NCBI GenBank assembly: GCA_046328525.1
Contig: JAXLWK010000011.1
Location: forward strand, 62,001-126,000
Direction: 5' to 3'
DNA: 64,000 nt
Source: JBDHWG01 sp046328525
GTDB taxonomy: Bacteria; Chloroflexota; Anaerolineae; Epilineales; JAHCIE01
The notes under the pieces were generated by a model, which saw nothing but the letters and a program-made list of their open reading frames with translations, was not told the origin of the DNA and searched no databases. Position numbers and translations under genes: made by a program. Numbering within the stretch: position 1 is the first letter of the stretch; every line of letters starts with the position of its first letter. This document shows, in pieces, positions 59,482 through 64,000 of the stretch.

Positions 59482-62400
59482 CTACCTCGATCCCTGGTCA
59501 TCGGCGGGCGCGATGGGCGCATCCCCCGCCGCGGTATCTGACGCGCTATCCATGCTCGCATCGCCCGACGTGGGCGTCGCCCCGTCGTCGCCGATCCCCA
59601 ACGGCTCGTCCTTGGCAGTCGCCAGGGACTCGTTCGACAGCGGTCCCTCGCCGTAGGCGTTGACCGCGCTCACCTTGTAGTAGTACTTCGTCCTGGAGGT
59701 CGTTGTCGTGTCGGTGTATGTCGTTGCCGTGCCGGCTGGCTGCACGAGGAACGCCTCCGCGCCCGCCGACGTGCTGCGGTAGACCTTGTAGCCGGTGATG
59801 GCCGAGGCGCCGACGGAGGCCGGCGCGGCCCAGCTCAGGTTGACGCCCTTCGTGGCGTTCTGAGTCGCCGCCAGGCTCTGGGGCGCGCTCGGCCGGCCGG
59901 GTGTCGCCGAGACGACGGTGGAGGCCGTACCCTCGCCGACGCTGTTGACGGCGCTGACCTTGTAGTAGTAGGTAACGCCGTTGGCAGCGGCCGGGTCGGT
60001 GTAGCTTGTCGCGTTTCCAATCGTCGTCAGCAGCGCCTGGCTCGAGCTTGACGTGCCGCGATACACCTTGTAGCTCGTGATGGGCGACGTGCCCGGCGAG
60101 GGCGCCGTCCAGGTCAGGCTCACCTGGTTGTTGCCGGGCGTCGCAGCCAGCCCGGTCGGCTGGCCGGGCGCTGCGGGCGCCGACGGGACCGCCGATAGCA
60201 CGGCCGTCGCCGCCCCTTCGCCGATACTGTTCACCGCCGTCACCTTGAAGTAGTACGTCTTGCCGTTCGTCAGCGAGCCGACGGTGTAGCTCGTCACGTT
60301 CGCGCTCGGGCTGGCGACGAGGGTCGTCGGGTTGCTGGTCGTCCCCTGGTAGACCTTGTAGCCACTGAGCGCGACGCCGCCGTTGAATGTCGGCGCGGCC
60401 CAGGTGAGCGTCACCTGGGTATTGCCAGCCTGCACGGCGAAGCTCAGCGGGGCCGTCGGTAGGCCCGGCACGACCGAGACGACGGCCGTCGCCGTGCCCT
60501 CGCCGACGCTGTTCACCGCTGTCACCTTGTAGTAGTACGTCGTCTTGTTGGTCAGGCCGCTGTCGGAGTACGTCAGCACGTTGCCGAGTGTGGCGATGAG
60601 CGACTGGCTGGTGCTCGATGTGCCGCGGTAGACCTTGTAGCCCGTGATTGCTGCGCCGCCATTCGACGCCGGCGCTGCCCAGGTCAGCATCGCCCCGGCA
60701 TTCGCGGGCGCGACAACAAAGGTCTGCGGCGCGCCCGGTTTGGCCGGCGACAGAGCCTTGGCGGACACCGAGACCGATTTTGCCCCTTCCCCCGCGTTGC
60801 TCACCGCCGTCATCTGGTAGTAGTACGTTGTCCCGCCGGCCAGGCCGGTGTCAGTGTACGCCATCACGTTCCCGACCGTCGTCAGGTAGGGGATGTTGTT
60901 GCTCGCCGTGCCGCGGTAAATCTTGTAATTCGTGATCGCGCCGCTACCGCTGGAGCTGGGCGGCGCCCACGTCAGCGCGTTCTGAAGATAGCCGGCCGTG
61001 GCGGCGACGCCTTGGGGCGAACCGGGCGGCACGAGGGTAAACGGCTGCGCCGACGCCTGGTTGGACGCCGGGCCTTCGCCGCCCGTGTTCACCGCCGTCA
61101 CCTGGTAGTAGTACGTCGTCCCGTTGGTCACGGAGGTGTCCGTATACGCCAGCCCATTGCCCAGCGTTGTGAGTAGGGCCAGGTTGTTGCTGACCGTGCC
61201 GCGGTAGACCTTATAGTTGGTGATGGGCGAGCCGCCGTCCGAGGCCGGCGACTGCCATGTCAGCGCCACCTGGGCGTTCCCCGCCGCCGCCGCCAGGTTC
61301 TGCGGCGCGCTCGGCACGGGCGGCGGGGTCGGCAAGGCCGACACCTGGTTGGACGCCGGGCCTTCGCCGCCCGTGTTCACCGCCGTCACCTGGTAGTAGT
61401 ACGTCGTCCCATTGGTCACGGAGGTGTCCGTATACGCCAGCCCATTGCCGAGCGTTGTGAGCAGGGTCAAGTTGTTGCTGACGGCGCCGCGATAGACCTT
61501 GTAGTTGGTGATGGGCGAGCCGCCGTCCGAGGCCGGCGACTGCCATGTCAGCGCCACCTGGGCGTTCCCCGCCGCCGCCGCCAGGTTCTGCGGCGCGCTC
61601 GGCACGGGCGGCGCGGCCGTCGTCCCAGAGACCACGCTCGACGCCGGGCCTTCGCCCGTGGTATTGACTGCGGTCACCTTGTAGTAGTACGTCGTGGCAG
61701 GCGCGAGACCACTATCGGTGTACGTCAGCACGTTCCCGACGCTGGTCAGAAATGTCTGGCTGCCGCTGGTCGCGCCGCGGTAGATATTGTAGCCGGTGAC
61801 AGGCGCGCCGCCGTTCGGGGCCGGCGGCTGCCAGCTCAGACTCACGCTCTGGCTGCCGCCCACGGCGCTGGGAGCCTGCGGCGCAGCGGGCGCTGTGCTG
61901 GGCGCCGCCGACACCTCGTTGGATGGGTTACTCTCGCCCAACCCATTGATCGCCGTGATGGTGTAGTAGTACGTGCTGCCCGTGTTCACGGCGCTGTCGG
62001 TATATGTTGTCACGCCCGCCCCAACCGATGTCAGGAACGTCTCCGAGCCGCCGGCGATGCCGCGAGAGATGCGGTAGCTGCTAATGGGCGAGCCGTTGTT
62101 GGAGGACGGCGCGCTCCAGCTCAAGATGATCTTCTGATTGCCGGGCGCGGCCGCCGGCTGCCGAGGCTCGCTCGACGCCGCGGCGCTCGTGCAGCCGGGG
62201 AACTGAAACGCCCCCACCCGCGTCACCCAGTTCACCCCGTAGCCGGGCGGAACGCCGGGGGACGTGGTCGTCTTGTAGTATTCCCCCGTGAACCAGAACG
62301 TGCAGTCGTCGGTGGGGTCAATGGTCATCATCTGGTAGTCGCCCCAGCGCGGGGAATACGTCTGGGATCCGCCGCCGACCACCAGGCTGACCTCGCCCTG

Positions 62401-64000
62401 TGGCAGCTGGTTGAGGGTGTCCGTGGCGAGGCGGCCGGCGTACCGCAGCCCCGGATACACCGTGCTGCCGTTAGAGACGCTGTATCCCACGCCCACGTCG
62501 CCGGCGCGGTCCTGCCCAATCGTCGCCATCCAGCGCGACGTTGTCGTGTCGGGCGCGTACACGCCGGACTGGTAGACCGTCATGGTCGTGTTGGGGTTGC
62601 GAACCTCGATCCATTGGAACGCGGTCTGCGAGCTTGCCGCGCTCACGCCGCCGTTGAGCACAACCAGCATCGACTCGTGGTCGTAGTAGTTGCGGTACGA
62701 GAGCCGGTACATCGGACGGTCAATCAGCACGTCGAGCTTCATGGTCGTGCCCGGCTGATCTACGCAGCTTGTCGCGGCGTTGCATGGCGCGGCGAGCGCC
62801 GGTATGGACAGGTTGAACGGGCCGCTCAACGTCGAGTTGGCCGGCGTCGCCCAGTCTACGTGGTACTTGAAAACGTGGAGGATCGGGTTGCCAAACTGAT
62901 CATACGAGTTCTCGACAAAGAACGCCGGCGACCCGACCGGCGGCTGGGTCAGGCCGTCCATGTCGGCGGGGAGGACGGTGCCATAGCTCGTGCTGAGGTC
63001 AACTTCCTGATAGCTGGCCGCCTCGCCGTTCAGCATCTGCTGGCGATTGAAGGCGACAATCGCCGGCCCGTAGAACGAGGTCATCGTCGCGCCGTCGAAG
63101 CGGTTGGCCGTCAGGTAGTAGCCGTCACGCCAGATGGCGAGCTTGGGATAGTCGTAGACCTGCGTCGCGCCGTTGTTCATCTGGAAGAAGTAGCGGTACC
63201 ACGAGCCAAGCGGATTGGCGGAGGTTGTGACGGCAAGGCAGACGCCGTAGGGCGACGACTGGGTCACGAATTGCGCCAGGAGCCAGCGGTTCGCCTGGGC
63301 GTCGTAGAGCACGACGCCATCGCCGTTATTCGCGTTCTGGCACTGCCCACCGAACCCGGTCCAGATCGTGTTCGTGTTCGCCGGCCCGTAGAGGGAGGCG
63401 CCGCTCTTGTTGAATACCTGGAAGTGAACGTTGACAAGCTGAAAGAAGTGATCTGGTCCCACCGCGCCCGACATGTCGGCGGGCATGGAGGTATTCGTGT
63501 TCGTCGTCCCGTCGAAGTTGATGACGGCGGTCGGCATGGCGGCGGCGAAGTCGGGCGACTGCCAATGCGCCTGGGGCGTCTTGCCCTGCCCGCGGCCGGC
63601 GCTCGGCTTCGCACCCGGCCGCGGCATGGCCGTAGGCATGGGTGGGGGGTTCTCAATCTCGGTAATCGCGGGCGGCTGGCCCGTCGGCGACTCGGGCGGT
63701 ATATCGGCGAGAGGCGGCGACGTGTCGGGGACAGCGGCCCCGCCCGCCGTGGGTTGAGGCGTCGCAGTAGGCAAAGGCGGCAGGGTCGGATAGATCGGGA
63801 AGGTCGCCGTGGGCGCCGGGGTATCGGTCGGCGCGGGCGTGTCGGTCAGCGTCGGAGTCGGAGTCGGCGTTTCCCCTGGTCCCTGAGCCTGCACCGACAC
63901 TGCCAGCACGGGGAGCGTGACGATGAAGAGGATCACGCTCACCACCAACACCACCTTTGGCCCCCACCGGCTGCGTGTCTTCTCCTGCTGTTTCGACGGT
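59482..64000 (-). CDS. Secreted protein with N-terminal propeller-like domain and nine FnIII repeats (5' partial)
   Basis: The frame stays open to the right edge and reads KTRSRWGPKVVLVVSVILF, a basic region followed by a signal helix, so the true start is probably just outside the window rather than GTG 63954. The Thr-Pro-rich segment is followed by an approximately 430-residue domain with repeated strands (AVGPDHFFQLVN, GDGVVLYDAQANRWLLAQF, DYPKLAIWRDGYYLTANRF) suggestive of a beta propeller. Nine fibronectin type III repeats of about 95 residues follow (LTWxxPxSxGG...YxVYRGT...YYYKVTAVN.xGEG). The tail is acidic with no sorting motif. An extracellular adhesive or matrix role is likely. Confidence 0.85.
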   Translation of the reverse strand, partial: PSKQQEKTRSRWGPKVVLVVSVILFIVTLPVLAVSVQAQGPGETPTPTPTLTDTPAPTDTPAPTATFPIYPTLPPLPTATPQPTAGGAAVPDTSPPLADIPPESPTGQPPAITEIENPPPMPTAMPRPGAKPSAGRGQGKTPQAHWQSPDFAAAMPTAVINFDGTTNTNTSMPADMSGAVGPDHFFQLVNVHFQVFNKSGASLYGPANTNTIWTGFGGQCQNANNGDGVVLYDAQANRWLLAQFVTQSSPYGVCLAVTTSANPLGSWYRYFFQMNNGATQVYDYPKLAIWRDGYYLTANRFDGATMTSFYGPAIVAFNRQQMLNGEAASYQEVDLSTSYGTVLPADMDGLTQPPVGSPAFFVENSYDQFGNPILHVFKYHVDWATPANSTLSGPFNLSIPALAAPCNAATSCVDQPGTTMKLDVLIDRPMYRLSYRNYYDHESMLVVLNGGVSAASSQTAFQWIEVRNPNTTMTVYQSGVYAPDTTTSRWMATIGQDRAGDVGVGYSVSNGSTVYPGLRYAGRLATDTLNQLPQGEVSLVVGGGSQTYSPRWGDYQMMTIDPTDDCTFWFTGEYYKTTTSPGVPPGYGVNWVTRVGAFQFPGCTSAAASSEPRQPAAAPGNQKIILSWSAPSSNNGSPISSYRISRGIAGGSETFLTSVGAGVTTYTDSAVNTGSTYYYTITAINGLGESNPSNEVSAAPSTAPAAPQAPSAVGGSQSVSLSWQPPAPNGGAPVTGYNIYRGATSGSQTFLTSVGNVLTYTDSGLAPATTYYYKVTAVNTTGEGPASSVVSGTTAAPPVPSAPQNLAAAAGNAQVALTWQSPASDGGSPITNYKVYRGAVSNNLTLLTTLGNGLAYTDTSVTNGTTYYYQVTAVNTGGEGPASNQVSALPTPPPVPSAPQNLAAAAGNAQVALTWQSPASDGGSPITNYKVYRGTVSNNLALLTTLGNGLAYTDTSVTNGTTYYYQVTAVNTGGEGPASNQASAQPFTLVPPGSPQGVAATAGYLQNALTWAPPSSSGSGAITNYKIYRGTASNNIPYLTTVGNVMAYTDTGLAGGTTYYYQMTAVSNAGEGAKSVSVSAKALSPAKPGAPQTFVVAPANAGAMLTWAAPASNGGAAITGYKVYRGTSSTSQSLIATLGNVLTYSDSGLTNKTTYYYKVTAVNSVGEGTATAVVSVVPGLPTAPLSFAVQAGNTQVTLTWAAPTFNGGVALSGYKVYQGTTSNPTTLVASPSANVTSYTVGSLTNGKTYYFKVTAVNSIGEGAATAVLSAVPSAPAAPGQPTGLAATPGNNQVSLTWTAPSPGTSPITSYKVYRGTSSSSQALLTTIGNATSYTDPAAANGVTYYYKVSAVNSVGEGTASTVVSATPGRPSAPQSLAATQNATKGVNLSWAAPASVGASAITGYKVYRSTSAGAEAFLVQPAGTATTYTDTTTTSRTKYYYKVSAVNAYGEGPLSNESLATAKDEPLGIGDDGATPTSGDASMDSASDTAAGDAPIAPADDQGSR
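61050..61628 (-). repeat. 288-bp tandem duplication of an FnIII module
   Basis: Matching blocks occur at 61231 and 61519 and at 61102 and 61390, each exactly 288 bp apart (96 codons, one FnIII unit). The two copies (VPSAPQNLAAAAGNAQVALTW) are almost identical, unlike the other seven units. This is a very recent duplication. Confidence 0.85.

Overview
The window is high-GC bacterial DNA, probably from a Chloroflexota (Anaerolineae/Caldilineae-like) organism. This rests on a Thermus-type V/A-ATPase operon, very large Thr-Pro-linked secreted proteins (one with a C-terminal YLPLLL-type motif), and several short palindromic intergenic elements. No rRNA, tRNA, CRISPR array or transposase gene was recognised. 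Apart from two genes (8036-9435), everything is on the minus strand, so transcription runs from right to left.

Region 1 (1-7.9 kb) is a complete-order V-type ATPase operon, H-I-K-E-C-F-A-B-D, whose last gene (D) runs off the left edge. The genes are tightly packed or overlap by ATGA. A 28-bp perfect palindrome separates A from B and supplies the A stop codon. An extended -10 promoter precedes subunit H. Divergent from it are a dual-specificity phosphatase and a patatin-like phospholipase.

Region 2 (9.4-17.2 kb) is a sulfur-respiration locus with its regulators: a sensor kinase and NarL-type regulator pair, a lone receiver protein, a PhsABC-like molybdoenzyme (TAT-exported catalytic subunit, four-cluster ferredoxin, di-heme cytochrome b) and a lipoprotein with two rhodanese domains. 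The catalytic subunit is interrupted by an in-frame UGA. A strong Shine-Dalgarno and TTG start lie 9 codons downstream, inside a hairpin, which suggests either a recent nonsense mutation or a translationally coupled split enzyme. Intergenic stretches carry dispersed palindromes and a nested inverted-repeat element.

Region 3 (17.3-64 kb) is the striking part. It holds six collinear secreted-protein genes with almost no other content: a beta-propeller-like plus nine-FnIII protein (5' end outside the window), a small SdrD_B protein, two giant paralogues (3527 and 4504 aa), a C25 (gingipain-like) cysteine peptidase, and a 3801-aa protein with 14 near-identical 145-aa DUF11-like repeats. The two giant paralogues share N- and C-terminal domains and SdrD_B arrays, but carry different modules (a six-blade kelch-like propeller versus two DNRLRE domains) at the same internal site. 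The C25 peptidase and the 3801-aa protein share a C-terminal regulatory-domain/dockerin/cohesin cassette, so both halves of a cohesin-dockerin interaction lie in the same chains. Together this looks like a modular, probably Ca2+-stabilised cell-surface or sheath assembly with its own protease; that function is inference.
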